Part shown: piece by piece, positions 1 to 8,247 of the stretch
Layout: every line of letters begins with the position of its first letter
Position numbering within the stretch: position 1 is the first letter of the stretch
Source of the DNA: Kribbella sp. VKM Ac-2568
GTDB lineage: Bacteria > Actinomycetota > Actinomycetes > Propionibacteriales > Kribbellaceae
Assembly (NCBI RefSeq): GCF_004345365.1
Contig: NZ_SLVF01000013.1
Coordinates: forward strand, 186,001 to 250,000
DNA: 64,000 bases
Reading direction: 5' to 3'
Position numbers and translations under genes: made by a program
The notes under the pieces: generated by a model
Database searches by the model: none
Told to the model about the DNA's origin: nothing
Seen by the model: the letters and a program-made list of their open reading frames with translations, nothing else

Positions 1-46
1 CGTTGACCGAGGCCGCGGCGGGCGGCGTCTGCTTCTCGTCGCTCAT
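1..46 (-). CDS. ABC exporter subunit, N-terminus only (cut by window edge)
   Basis: Only the first 15 codons are inside the window (MSDEKQTPPAAASVN...). The ATG overlaps the TGA of the ABC exporter gene that precedes it in transcription (ATGA overlap), and a purine-rich GCGGAGGAAGC stretch lies just upstream as ribosome site. This coupling, and the fact that the neighbour is an exporter half-molecule, suggest this is the second half of a heterodimeric ABC exporter. That assignment is inference from position, because no ABC motif is visible in the fragment. Confidence 0.6.
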   Translation of the reverse strand, partial: MSDEKQTPPAAASVN

Positions 47-1776
47 GCTGCTTCCTCCGCGGACCGCTGGGACTCGACGATCTCGACGTACGTCGGACAG
101 GTCTCGAGTAGTTCGTCATGGGTGCCGTTGCCGACGATCGCTCCGTCCTCGACCACCACGATCTGGTCGGCGTCGATGATCGTCGACACCCGCTGCGCCA
201 CGATCACCACACACGCGTCGGCCGTCACCGGAGCGAGCGCGGCCCGCAGTCTGGCGTCGGTGGACAGGTCGAGCGCCGAGAACGAGTCGTCGAACAGGTA
301 GATCTCGGGCTTGCGCACCAGCGCCCGGGCGATCGCCAGCCGCTGCCGCTGACCACCCGACACGTTCGTGCCGCCCTGCGAGATCGGCGCGTTCAGCCCC
401 TCGGCCATCCCCTGGACGAAGTCGCGGCCCTGCGCGATCTCCAGCGCCTCCCACAACTCCTCGTCGGTGGCGTCGGGGTTGCCGTAGCGCAGGTTGCTCG
501 CGACCGTCCCGGAGAACAGGTACGGCCGCTGCGGGACCAGGCCGATCCGCTCCCACAGGGCGTCCGGCTCGATGTCGCGGACGTCGATGCCGTCCACCAG
601 CACCCGGCCCTCGGTGGCGTCGAACAACCTCGGCACCAGCGACAGCAGCGTGGTCTTACCCGCGCCGGTGCTGCCGATGATCGCGGTCGTCTTGCCTGGG
701 GACGCGGTGAAGCTGATGTCCCGGAGTACGGGCTCGGCGGCACCGGGGTACTGGAAGCCGGCGTGCTCGAAGACGAGTTCGCCGCGGCCGACGAAGTCCT
801 TGATCGGGGTGACCGGCGGACGCACCGAGGACTCGGTGCCCAGCACCTCGGTGATCCGGTCCGCGCAGACCGTGGCCCGCGGCACCATGATCATCACGAA
901 GGTCGCCATCATCACCGAGAACAGGATCTGGATCAGATAGCTGATGAAGGCGGTCAGCGCGCCGACCTCCATCGCCCCGCTCTCCACCCGGGAGGCGCCG
1001 AACCAGAGCACCGCCACGGTGGACATGTTCAGGATCAGCATCACCACCGGGAACACCAGCGCCATCAGCCGGCCGGCCCGGATCGCGGTGTCGGTGACGT
1101 TGGTGTTCGCCTCGGCGAACCGCTCCACCTCGTGCGGCTCGCGGACGAAGGCCCGGACCACCCGGATGCCGGTGATCTGCTCGCGCAGTACCCGGTTGAC
1201 CGAGTCGATGTTCACCTGCATCTTGCGGAACTGCGGCACCATCCGGCTGGCGATCAGGCCGATCGATGCCGCCAGCAACGGTACGGCGACCGCCACCAGC
1301 CAGGACAGCCCGACGTCCTCGCGGACCGCCATGAAGATGCCGCCGACCATGGTGATCGGGGCGGCGACGAGCATCGTGCAGGTCGTCACCACCAGCATCT
1401 GGACCTGGGTCACGTCGTTGGTGCTGCGCGAGATCAGCGTCGGCGCGCCGAACTGGTTGACCTCACGAGCGGAGAACTCGCCGACCCGGTGGAACACCGC
1501 GGCCCGGACGTCCCGGCCGAACAGAGCCGCGGTCTTGGCGCCGAAGTACACCGCGGCGATGGTGCAGACGATCTGCACCAGGCTGACGCCGAGCATCCAG
1601 CCACCGGTGCGGACGATGTAGGCGGTGTCGCCCTGGGCCACCCCGTTGTCGATGATGTCCGCGTTCAGGCTGGGCAGGTAGAGGGAGGCGATCGTCCCGA
1701 TCAGTTGCAGGACGACGACCATGGACAGGTTGCCGGCGTACGGACGCAGGTGCGTACGCAACAGGCGAAGAAGCAT
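43..1776 (-). CDS. ABC exporter half-transporter (permease + ATPase)
   Basis: A 577-residue fused ABC exporter. Residues 1-310 form the six-helix membrane domain and the C-terminal part is the nucleotide-binding domain. Walker A (GSTGAGKTT) is near residue 366, the signature VSGGQRQR near 471, followed by Walker B (IYLFDDSFSALD). The D-loop has the expected aspartate but the usual catalytic Glu after Walker B is Asp-Ser (DDSFS), as in the degenerate half of many heterodimeric exporters. The start overlaps the TetR stop by one base (TGATG) and the end overlaps the next ABC gene (ATGA), so this is a tight TetR-ABC-ABC operon. The substrate is unknown; multidrug or lipid export is typical of the family. 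Confidence 0.93.
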   Translation of the reverse strand: MLLRLLRTHLRPYAGNLSMVVVLQLIGTIASLYLPSLNADIIDNGVAQGDTAYIVRTGGWMLGVSLVQIVCTIAAVYFGAKTAALFGRDVRAAVFHRVGEFSAREVNQFGAPTLISRSTNDVTQVQMLVVTTCTMLVAAPITMVGGIFMAVREDVGLSWLVAVAVPLLAASIGLIASRMVPQFRKMQVNIDSVNRVLREQITGIRVVRAFVREPHEVERFAEANTNVTDTAIRAGRLMALVFPVVMLILNMSTVAVLWFGASRVESGAMEVGALTAFISYLIQILFSVMMATFVMIMVPRATVCADRITEVLGTESSVRPPVTPIKDFVGRGELVFEHAGFQYPGAAEPVLRDISFTASPGKTTAIIGSTGAGKTTLLSLVPRLFDATEGRVLVDGIDVRDIEPDALWERIGLVPQRPYLFSGTVASNLRYGNPDATDEELWEALEIAQGRDFVQGMAEGLNAPISQGGTNVSGGQRQRLAIARALVRKPEIYLFDDSFSALDLSTDARLRAALAPVTADACVVIVAQRVSTIIDADQIVVVEDGAIVGNGTHDELLETCPTYVEIVESQRSAEEAA

Positions 1777-2378
1777 CAGTGGTCCCCAGGTTCGTGTTTG
1801 CGGACACCGTCGAGCGCGAAGTCGACGATCTCCTCGGCGGTCAGCGGCCGACCGTCCGAGATCAATGGGTGGGTGGCGGAGAAGGTGATCAGCCGCAGCC
1901 GGCGGGCGACCTCGTCCGCCGAGTGGCGCAGCAGGTGCTCGTCGGGCCGGATCAGGGCGACGAAGGCCTCGATACTGCGCTGCTCGTCGGCCTTGCGGCG
2001 AGCCTCCTCCTCCGGATCGGACTTCCAGACCGGCGGACGCTGCATCCGCAGCGCGATGAAGAGCTTGAAGACCCGGGCCAACCGGACCTGGCTCACGTCG
2101 ATGGCGGCGATCAGCCGCTCCCGCAGCGGCAGGGTGGTGTCGATCGACTCGAGCTCCTTGATCAGCGGGCTGGGCTCGAACGCGGTCCTGATCGCGGCAT
2201 CGATCAGGGCCTCCTTGTTGCCGAAAGCGCGGAAGATCGTGCCTTCGGCCACCCCCGCCGCCTCGGCGATCTGCCGGGTGCTCACGTCCCGGCCGTACTG
2301 CTCCAGCAACGGCAGCGTCGCGGCGACCAGCGCGGCGCGCCGTTCGTCGGGTGGCAGAGGTGTCGCTCGTGGGCTCAC
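1776..2378 (-). CDS. TetR-family regulator of the adjacent ABC exporter operon
   Basis: A TetR-type one-component repressor. The N-terminal HTH runs through STRQIAEAAGVAEGTIFRAFGNKEALIDAA, followed by a helical ligand-binding domain. I place the start at GTG 2378, giving 200 residues (MSPRATPLPPDE...). The longer alternative, GTG 2408, would put the start codon inside an 18-bp perfect palindrome that looks like the operator. Neither start has a clear ribosome site, so the mRNA may be leaderless. The gene directly precedes the ABC genes with a one-base overlap, so it probably represses its own three-gene operon until an exported compound binds. Confidence 0.88.
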   Translation of the reverse strand: MSPRATPLPPDERRAALVAATLPLLEQYGRDVSTRQIAEAAGVAEGTIFRAFGNKEALIDAAIRTAFEPSPLIKELESIDTTLPLRERLIAAIDVSQVRLARVFKLFIALRMQRPPVWKSDPEEEARRKADEQRSIEAFVALIRPDEHLLRHSADEVARRLRLITFSATHPLISDGRPLTAEEIVDFALDGVRKHEPGDH

Positions 2379-2393
2379 TTGATCGAGGTTAAC

Positions 2394-2411
2394 TGAGTGA
2401 GTACTCACTCA
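2394..2411. promoter_or_regulatory. 18-bp perfect palindrome, probable TetR operator
   Basis: TGAGTGAGTACTCACTCA is a perfect inverted repeat located just upstream of the TetR-ABC operon (16 bp from the preferred GTG start). The TGAGT/ACTCA half-sites resemble the TGAGTNNNNACTCA-type operators reported for other actinobacterial TetR repressors. Binding by the adjacent TetR is inference. Confidence 0.8.
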
Positions 2412-2420
2412 CAACTGCAT

Positions 2421-3176
2421 TCATCGGCTCCGCAGCAGCGCGGCGATTCCGTCGAGCACCCGGGCGAGGCCGAACTCGAAGCTGTGCTCGGAGTCGTACG
2501 GCGCGTCGAACTCCTGGCCGACGGTGGACCCGACCCGGGAGGCGAGCGGGAACTTCGCGGCGTCGCCGATCTTCTCCAGCAGCGGCTCGTGCGCCAGCCA
2601 CCACTGCTTGTCGGTGATCCCGGACCGCTGGATCACCTGGGCGGCCTCTACCGCGCTGCGCACCGCGCCGTGGACGTAGCCGTTCACCAGGGCGATGGCG
2701 GCGTCCATCTCCACATCGGTCAGGCCGATCCCCTCGATCGACCTGAGCTCGTACTCGTACTTCGCCATCAGGTTCGGGCCGAGCGGCGGCCGGCTGGTGG
2801 CGACGTGAAGGAGCCACGGGTGGTTCAGGTAGAGCCGGCGGTTCTCCCGGGCGACCTCGTCCAGCTTGGCCCGCCAGTCGCCGTCCACCTCGCGCCGGGG
2901 CAGTTCGCCGTACACGGTGTCGAGCATGACGTCGATCAGTTCGCCCTTACCGGGGACGTACCGGTACAGGGTCATCGCGCCGACCCCCAGCTCGTCGGCG
3001 ACCCGGCGCATCGACATCGCCGCGAGTCCTTTGGCGTCGGCGATCTTCAGCGCCGCCTCGACGATCGCGTCGACGGTGAGCGCCGGTTTCGGTCCGCGGG
3101 TGGGGCGGGACTGCAGTCCCCAGAGCAGCTCCAGGCTCTTGGCGGGGTCACCGCTGCCGCTGTACTCCTGATTCAT
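2421..3176 (-). CDS. TetR-family regulator with long C-terminal domain
   Basis: A 251-residue TetR protein. A basic, proline-containing leader (residues 1-32) precedes the HTH (AALKIADAKGLAAMSMRRVADELGVGAMTLYRYVPGKGELIDVM in segments), then a long C-terminal domain of the TetR_C type often seen next to drug exporters. ATG 3176 has a GGGAGAG ribosome site about 9 nt upstream. It is divergent from the ABC exporter at 3343, with 166 bp of operator-rich DNA between them, so it most likely represses that exporter and itself. Ligand unknown. Confidence 0.92.
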   Translation of the reverse strand: MNQEYSGSGDPAKSLELLWGLQSRPTRGPKPALTVDAIVEAALKIADAKGLAAMSMRRVADELGVGAMTLYRYVPGKGELIDVMLDTVYGELPRREVDGDWRAKLDEVARENRRLYLNHPWLLHVATSRPPLGPNLMAKYEYELRSIEGIGLTDVEMDAAIALVNGYVHGAVRSAVEAAQVIQRSGITDKQWWLAHEPLLEKIGDAAKFPLASRVGSTVGQEFDAPYDSEHSFEFGLARVLDGIAALLRSR

Positions 3177-3247
3177 GTGCGCGACTCTCCCGGATTGGCT
3201 ACACTCGACGGCTTACCCCGTACAGCGTACTCAGTAAAGGCGTGAGC

Positions 3248-3278
3248 TTGACCTCTAGCAACGTTGAGGTTCTACGTT
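3248..3278 (+). promoter_or_regulatory. Candidate MerR-like promoter with long spacer
   Basis: TTGACC at 3248-3253 is a good -35 element. ACCTC (3251-3255) and GAGGT (3266-3270) form an inverted repeat around CAACGTTG, followed by TACGTT at 3273. A 19-bp spacer with a centred ACCTC...GAGGT repeat is the hallmark of MerR-activated promoters. No MerR gene is in the window, so the site may instead be read by the divergent TetR. Confidence 0.4.
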
Positions 3279-3291
3279 CGGAAAGTGTCGG

Positions 3292-3306
3292 TGGTCCGCG
3301 GGACCA
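3292..3306. promoter_or_regulatory. Inverted repeat TGGTCC-GCG-GGACCA, possible operator
   Basis: Perfect 6-bp arms with a 3-bp centre lie between the divergent TetR and ABC genes, 37 bp upstream of the ABC start. A second perfect palindrome, GTTGGCCAAC, lies at 3316-3325. Either could be the operator for the TetR encoded at 2421-3176; the sequence alone does not say which. Confidence 0.45.
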
Positions 3307-3342
3307 TCGCTCTACGTTGGCCAACCTAGCTGGAGTGTCGCC

Positions 3343-5235
3343 GTGAGTATGGAAATGACCGCGTGGACGTCGATGTACCACGCGATGCACGCCCAGGACG
3401 AGAAGCGTCCGTTCTCCCGCGCGGCGCTGAAACGCATCCTCGCCTTCGCCCGGCCGCACAAGCGCTACCTGATCGCGTTCCTGGTGCTCAGCGTCGTCGG
3501 CGCCGCTCTGGCGGTGGCCACGCCGGTGCTGGCCGGCCAGGTGGTGAACGCGATCGTCGCGGGTGACGACTTCAGCCTGGTGTTCCGGCTGGCGATCCTG
3601 ATCGCCCTGATCGCGGTGGCGGAAGCGGGGCTGGGCCTGATCACTCGCTGGCTGTCGTCCAGCATCGGTGAAGGTCTCATCCTCGATCTGCGCACGGCCG
3701 TGTTCGACCACATCCAGAAGATGCCGATCGCCTTCTTCACCCGGACCCGGACCGGCGCGCTGGTCTCCCGGCTGAACAACGACGTGATCGGCGCCCAGCG
3801 GGCCTTCAGCGACACGTTGTCCGGCGTCGTCAGCAACCTGGTCATGCTGGTGCTGACTCTCGTCGTGATGCTGGGCGTGTCCTGGCAGATCACCTTGCTG
3901 GCGCTGGTCCTGCTGCCGGTGTTCGTGATCCCGGCGCGGCGGATCGGCAACCGGCTGGCCGGCCTGCAGCGCGAGGCCGCCGACTACAACGCCACCATGA
4001 GCACGCAGATGACCGAGAGGTTCTCGGCGCCGGGCGCGACGCTGGTGAAGCTGTTCGGACGGCCCGCGCGCGAGTCGAGCGAGTTCGCTGTACGGGCTCG
4101 CCGGGTGCGCGACATCGGCGTGCGGACCGCGATGGTGCAGTGGGTCTTCGTCACCTCGCTGACCCTGGTCTCGGCGCTGGCGCTCGCCGTTGTCTACGGC
4201 CTCGGTGGTTTCTACGCGCTGCGCGACCAGCTGGACGCGGGTGCCGTGGTGTCGATGGCGCTGCTGCTGACCCGGCTCTACTCCCCCCTGACCGCGCTGG
4301 CGAGCGCGCGGCTCGAGGTGATGACCGCGCTGGTCAGCTTCGAGCGCGTCTTCGAGGTGCTCGATCTGGAACCGCTGATCAAGGACAAGCCGGACGCGGA
4401 GACGGTGCCGGCCGGTCCGGTGTCGGTCGAGTTCTCGAACGTCCGGTTCGCCTACCCGTCGGCGGACAAGGTGTCGCTGGCATCGCTGGAAGAGGTCGCG
4501 AAGCTCGACACCCGTGGCGGGGTCGAGGTGCTGCATGACGTCTCGTTCCGTGCGGAGGCCGGGCAGATGGTCGCCCTCGTCGGTTCGTCCGGGGCCGGGA
4601 AGTCGACCATCGCGCAGTTGATCCCCCGCCTGTACGACGTCGACTCGGGCGCGGTGCGGCTCGCCGGGGTCGATGTGCGGGACCTGTCGGCGGAGTCGCT
4701 GCGGGCGACGCTCGGCATGGTCACTCAGGACGGACATCTCTTCCACGATTCGATTCGCGAGAACCTGCTGCTCGCGAGGCCGGAGGCCAGTGAGCAGGAT
4801 CTGTGGGAAGCGCTCACCCGGGCGCGGCTGGGTGACCTGATCCGGTCGTTGCCCGATCAACTGGAGACGGTCGTGGGTGAGCGCGGGTACCGCCTGTCGG
4901 GTGGTGAGCGGCAGCGGCTGACGATCGCGCGGCTGCTGCTGGCTCAGCCGCGCGTGGTGATCCTGGACGAGGCGACCGCCGCGCTGGACTCGACGTCGGA
5001 GGCGGCAGTGCAAGCTGCTCTGGGTGAGGCGCTGGCGGGGCGGACGGCCGTGGTGATCGCGCACCGGCTCTCCACGATCCGCGCCGCCGACCAGATCCTC
5101 GTGATCGAGGACGGCCGCATCGTCGAGCAGGGCACCCACACCGAACTCCTCGCCGCCGCGGGTCGCTACGAGGAGCTCCACCGCACCCAGTTCGAGCAGA
5201 AGGACAAGGGCGAGGTCGCGGTCGGGGCGCCTTGA
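3343..5235 (+). CDS. ABC exporter (fused permease and ATPase), TetR-divergent
   Basis: A 630-residue ABC exporter. The membrane domain (about 40-340) has the coupling-helix region typical of MsbA-type exporters. The NBD carries Walker A GSSGAGKST at 413-421, signature LSGGERQR near 517, Walker B VVILDEAT with the catalytic Glu, and the H-loop IAHRLST near 571. All catalytic residues look intact, unlike the neighbour at 43-1776, so this one could work as a homodimer. The GTG at 3343 has GGAG 7 nt upstream; ATG codons at positions 3 and 5 are alternatives. The divergent TetR (2421-3176) is the obvious regulator. Substrate not recognisable. Confidence 0.94.
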   Translation: MSMEMTAWTSMYHAMHAQDEKRPFSRAALKRILAFARPHKRYLIAFLVLSVVGAALAVATPVLAGQVVNAIVAGDDFSLVFRLAILIALIAVAEAGLGLITRWLSSSIGEGLILDLRTAVFDHIQKMPIAFFTRTRTGALVSRLNNDVIGAQRAFSDTLSGVVSNLVMLVLTLVVMLGVSWQITLLALVLLPVFVIPARRIGNRLAGLQREAADYNATMSTQMTERFSAPGATLVKLFGRPARESSEFAVRARRVRDIGVRTAMVQWVFVTSLTLVSALALAVVYGLGGFYALRDQLDAGAVVSMALLLTRLYSPLTALASARLEVMTALVSFERVFEVLDLEPLIKDKPDAETVPAGPVSVEFSNVRFAYPSADKVSLASLEEVAKLDTRGGVEVLHDVSFRAEAGQMVALVGSSGAGKSTIAQLIPRLYDVDSGAVRLAGVDVRDLSAESLRATLGMVTQDGHLFHDSIRENLLLARPEASEQDLWEALTRARLGDLIRSLPDQLETVVGERGYRLSGGERQRLTIARLLLAQPRVVILDEATAALDSTSEAAVQAALGEALAGRTAVVIAHRLSTIRAADQILVIEDGRIVEQGTHTELLAAAGRYEELHRTQFEQKDKGEVAVGAP

Positions 5236-5346
5236 TCCGCACGTGTAAGTAGTAGTGGCTGACATTTGCGGTGAAGGGATTGGGGAACGCAGGCCGAGGT
5301 GATCAGAGCAGTTCGCGGGCCGCTCGTGCGGATCCCGGGGGCGGTG

Positions 5347-5389
5347 GAGCAGGTCTCGGAGTCGTTCGAGCAGGTCTCGGGGTCGTACA
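5347..5389. repeat. Two-copy direct repeat, 21-bp period, upstream of helicase
   Basis: GAGCAGGTCTCGG occurs at 5347 and again at 5368, each followed by (A/G)GTCGT. If translated in the helicase frame this would read EQVSESF/EQVSGSY. It lies upstream of the conserved N-terminus of the helicase and could be regulatory rather than coding. Confidence 0.5.
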
Positions 5390-5430
5390 ACCAAGGTGGA
5401 TTCACGGAGGGTGTGGAGTTGGTAGCGACG

Positions 5431-8247
5431 GTGCACACGGGGGCGCTGGCCGGTTTGGCAGCGGTGTTCGTTCCAGCGGATCCTCCGCGGGATGGCCGGA
5501 TGGCCTTCTGGGATCCAACTGGGGGTGAGCTGCCACTCGGGGTCGGCGAGCAGACATCCCGCGACCTGGTCGTCAACGGCCCCGACGGCGTGGAGCTCCA
5601 GTCGGTCCGGATGATCGAGCTGCCCGTCGATGAAGCTGTCCCGATTCTCGGCCGAGCCCGGACAGCCCCGCAGTCCCACCCCGCCGCAGCCTTCTGGGGC
5701 GCAGCCTCCCTGAGAGCCCTCCAGTTGGTGGCCCGCGGCCGGCTGCTTCCCGGCGTCTCCCCCGCTGGCCACGACGCCTGGCGAGTCGGCCCGCTGGACA
5801 CCTCGGACATCGAGCGAATCCTCACCCTCGCCGAATCCATCCCCCCAGATGCCCGAGCCTTACCTCTCCCCCACCCACCAACCAACGCCTCGGCAGCTTC
5901 GACCGACAGCGTGTGGTTGCCGGTGGGTGAGGAGTTGGTGCGGGGGTTTCTGGATGCGGTGGCTGACGGGATGCCTCGGTCGCCGGCGGCTGCCAAGGCT
6001 CACGGGACTCCTCTGTTCACGGCGAAGGCACCTCAGCAAGCATCGCGGTTGCGGTCGTGGGCCGACGAGGTATCGGCCGGGCTCGACACCGGCGTACGGA
6101 TCTCGCTGCGGGTCGAGTCGTTCGAGGTGGCCGAGTCGCTCGGGTTCCGCGTTGTCGTGCAGTTGCACAGCCTGAACGACCCGACCCTGGTGCGAGATGC
6201 CGCCGATGTCTGGGCGGAGGATGTCAGCGGCTTCGGTCCGAGGGCGCGCATCGACGCGACTCTGGCGATCCGTCGTGCTGCCCGGGTCTGGGCGCCGTTG
6301 GCCCGCCTGCTCGACTCCGCAGTACCGGATGGGATGGAGCTGTCTGACGAGGAGGTTGCCGGGCTGCTGGTGACCGGCGCGCAACGGTTGACTGCTGCCG
6401 GTGTCGACTTGCACTGGCCGCGTAGCCTCGGCCGCGAACTGACCGCGCGGGCCGCGATCACCTCCGCCGACGGACCGCCTTCGGACATGCCGAAGTTCTT
6501 CGGCGGCGGTGCGACCCTGGACTTCAGCTGGCAGGTTGCCCTGGGCAATGACCCGCTGACCGAGGCCGAGATGGACAAGCTGGCCGAGGCGACCAGACCG
6601 GTGGTTCGGCTGCGGGACCAGTGGATGCTGATCGATCCGGACCTGGCCTGCAAGGCCCGCGAGCGGGTGCTCAAACCGGTGACGGCGATCGACGCCCTGA
6701 GCGCCGCGCTCACCGGCACGGCCGAGCTCGACGGCCGGCAGATCACGGTCACGCCGACCCGCTGGCTCGACGATCTCCGCTCGAAGATCGCGGACCCGGA
6801 CCGTTCGGACGAGCTGGTCGAGGCACCTGCCGCCTTGCAGGGTACCTTGCGCGACTACCAGTTGCGCGGTCTCCAGTGGCTGGTCCGGATGACCTCGCTC
6901 GGGCTCGGCGGTTGCCTCGCCGACGACATGGGTCTCGGCAAGACGATCACGCTCATCTCGTTGCACCTTCATCGCCAGCAGTCTGCCCAGACCTCCGGAC
7001 CGACCTTGGTCGTCTGTCCCGCTTCCCTACTGGGGAACTGGGAGCGCGAAGTCCGGCGGTTCGCGCCCGGTACTGCGGTGCGCCGGTTCCACGGTTCCGG
7101 GCGCTCCCTCGACGGGGCCGACACCGGGTTCGTCCTCACGACGTACGGGACTCTGCGGAGGGACGCGGCCAGGCTTGCCGATCACCGTTGGGCGCTGCTG
7201 GTCGCCGATGAGGCGCAGCACGTGAAGAACCCGACGTCCGGCACGGCGAAGGCGCTTCGTGCGGTGCCGGCGCAGGCGCGGGTCGCGTTGACCGGCACCC
7301 CCGTCGAGAACAACCTGTCCGAGCTCTGGGCGATCCTCGACTGGACGACGCCGGGGCTGCTCGGGCGGCTCGGGACGTTCCGCAGCCGCTGGGCCACGCC
7401 GATCGAGGCGGACAAGGACGAGGAGGTCGCCGAACGGCTCGCGAAGCTGGTCCGGCCGTTCCTGCTGCGTCGCAAGAAGTCCGACCCGGGCATCGCGCCG
7501 GAGCTTCCGCCCAAGACGGAGACGGACCAGGCGGTGTCACTCACCCGCGAGCAGGCCGTGCTCTACGAGGCGACCGTCCGGGAACTGCTCGACGCCGTGG
7601 CGGCGAGCGACCAGATGGCGCGCCGAGGGCTGATCGTGAAACTGCTGACCGGGCTGAAGCAGATCTGCAACCACCCCGTGCAGTACCTCAAGGAGCCCGA
7701 CGGCGCGCGCCTCGCCGGGCGATCCGGCAAGCTCGAACTCCTCGACGAACTGCTCGCCACGATCGTCGCCGAGGACGGGGCGGTGCTCGTCTTCACGCAG
7801 TACGTCGCGATGGCGCGGCTGCTCGAGCGGCATCTGGCCGACCGCGGCATCGGTACCCAGTTGCTGCACGGCGGGACGCCGGTCCGCAAGCGGGAGGAGA
7901 TGGTCGAGCGGTTCCAGGCCGGGGAGGTTCCGGTGTTCCTGCTCTCGCTGAAGGCGGCCGGGACCGGGCTCAACCTGACCCGCGCGGACCACGTCGTGCA
8001 CTACGACCGCTGGTGGAACCCGGCCGTCGAGGACCAGGCGACGGACCGGGCGTACCGGATCGGCCAGACCCGGCCGGTGCAGGTGCACCGATTGATTGCC
8101 GAGGGCACCATCGAGGACCGGATCGCCGCGATGCTCAGCAGCAAGCGCGAACTGTCCGACGCCGTCCTCACCGCGGGCGAAGCCGCCCTCACCGAACTCA
8201 CCGACAGCGAGCTGACCGATCTCGTCGAGCTGCGAGGTGCCCGATGA
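5431..8247 (+). CDS. SNF2-family DEAD/DEAH-box helicase
   Basis: A Swi2/Snf2-type ATPase that translocates on DNA. Using GTG 5431 (MHTGALAGLAAVFVP...) the protein has 938 residues. Walker A DDMGLGKT is near 497-504, motif II DEAQ near 593, and the C-terminal motifs VFTQYV, LSLKAAGTGLNL and DQATDRAYRIGQ near 870-880 complete the two RecA folds. The N-terminal half is the bacterial SNF2-associated domain. The open frame extends back to 5299, but that part is repetitive; TTG 5419, with GGAGG 8 nt upstream, and GTG 5413 are other candidate starts. The stop overlaps the ATG of the SWIM gene (ATGA), a conserved pairing in actinobacteria that suggests the two act together, probably in DNA repair or chromosome remodelling. 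Confidence 0.92.
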   Translation: MHTGALAGLAAVFVPADPPRDGRMAFWDPTGGELPLGVGEQTSRDLVVNGPDGVELQSVRMIELPVDEAVPILGRARTAPQSHPAAAFWGAASLRALQLVARGRLLPGVSPAGHDAWRVGPLDTSDIERILTLAESIPPDARALPLPHPPTNASAASTDSVWLPVGEELVRGFLDAVADGMPRSPAAAKAHGTPLFTAKAPQQASRLRSWADEVSAGLDTGVRISLRVESFEVAESLGFRVVVQLHSLNDPTLVRDAADVWAEDVSGFGPRARIDATLAIRRAARVWAPLARLLDSAVPDGMELSDEEVAGLLVTGAQRLTAAGVDLHWPRSLGRELTARAAITSADGPPSDMPKFFGGGATLDFSWQVALGNDPLTEAEMDKLAEATRPVVRLRDQWMLIDPDLACKARERVLKPVTAIDALSAALTGTAELDGRQITVTPTRWLDDLRSKIADPDRSDELVEAPAALQGTLRDYQLRGLQWLVRMTSLGLGGCLADDMGLGKTITLISLHLHRQQSAQTSGPTLVVCPASLLGNWEREVRRFAPGTAVRRFHGSGRSLDGADTGFVLTTYGTLRRDAARLADHRWALLVADEAQHVKNPTSGTAKALRAVPAQARVALTGTPVENNLSELWAILDWTTPGLLGRLGTFRSRWATPIEADKDEEVAERLAKLVRPFLLRRKKSDPGIAPELPPKTETDQAVSLTREQAVLYEATVRELLDAVAASDQMARRGLIVKLLTGLKQICNHPVQYLKEPDGARLAGRSGKLELLDELLATIVAEDGAVLVFTQYVAMARLLERHLADRGIGTQLLHGGTPVRKREEMVERFQAGEVPVFLLSLKAAGTGLNLTRADHVVHYDRWWNPAVEDQATDRAYRIGQTRPVQVHRLIAEGTIEDRIAAMLSSKRELSDAVLTAGEAALTELTDSELTDLVELRGAR

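Noticed and set aside
118..2382. A 754-codon plus-strand frame opposite the first ABC exporter and TetR
   Set aside because: Same shadow effect; the minus strand carries the Walker and HTH motifs.
3199..5772. A very long open frame on the minus strand opposite the ABC exporter
   Set aside because: It is the antisense shadow of a GC-rich gene: His/Arg/Gln-rich composition, no domain, and the opposite strand has complete ABC motifs.
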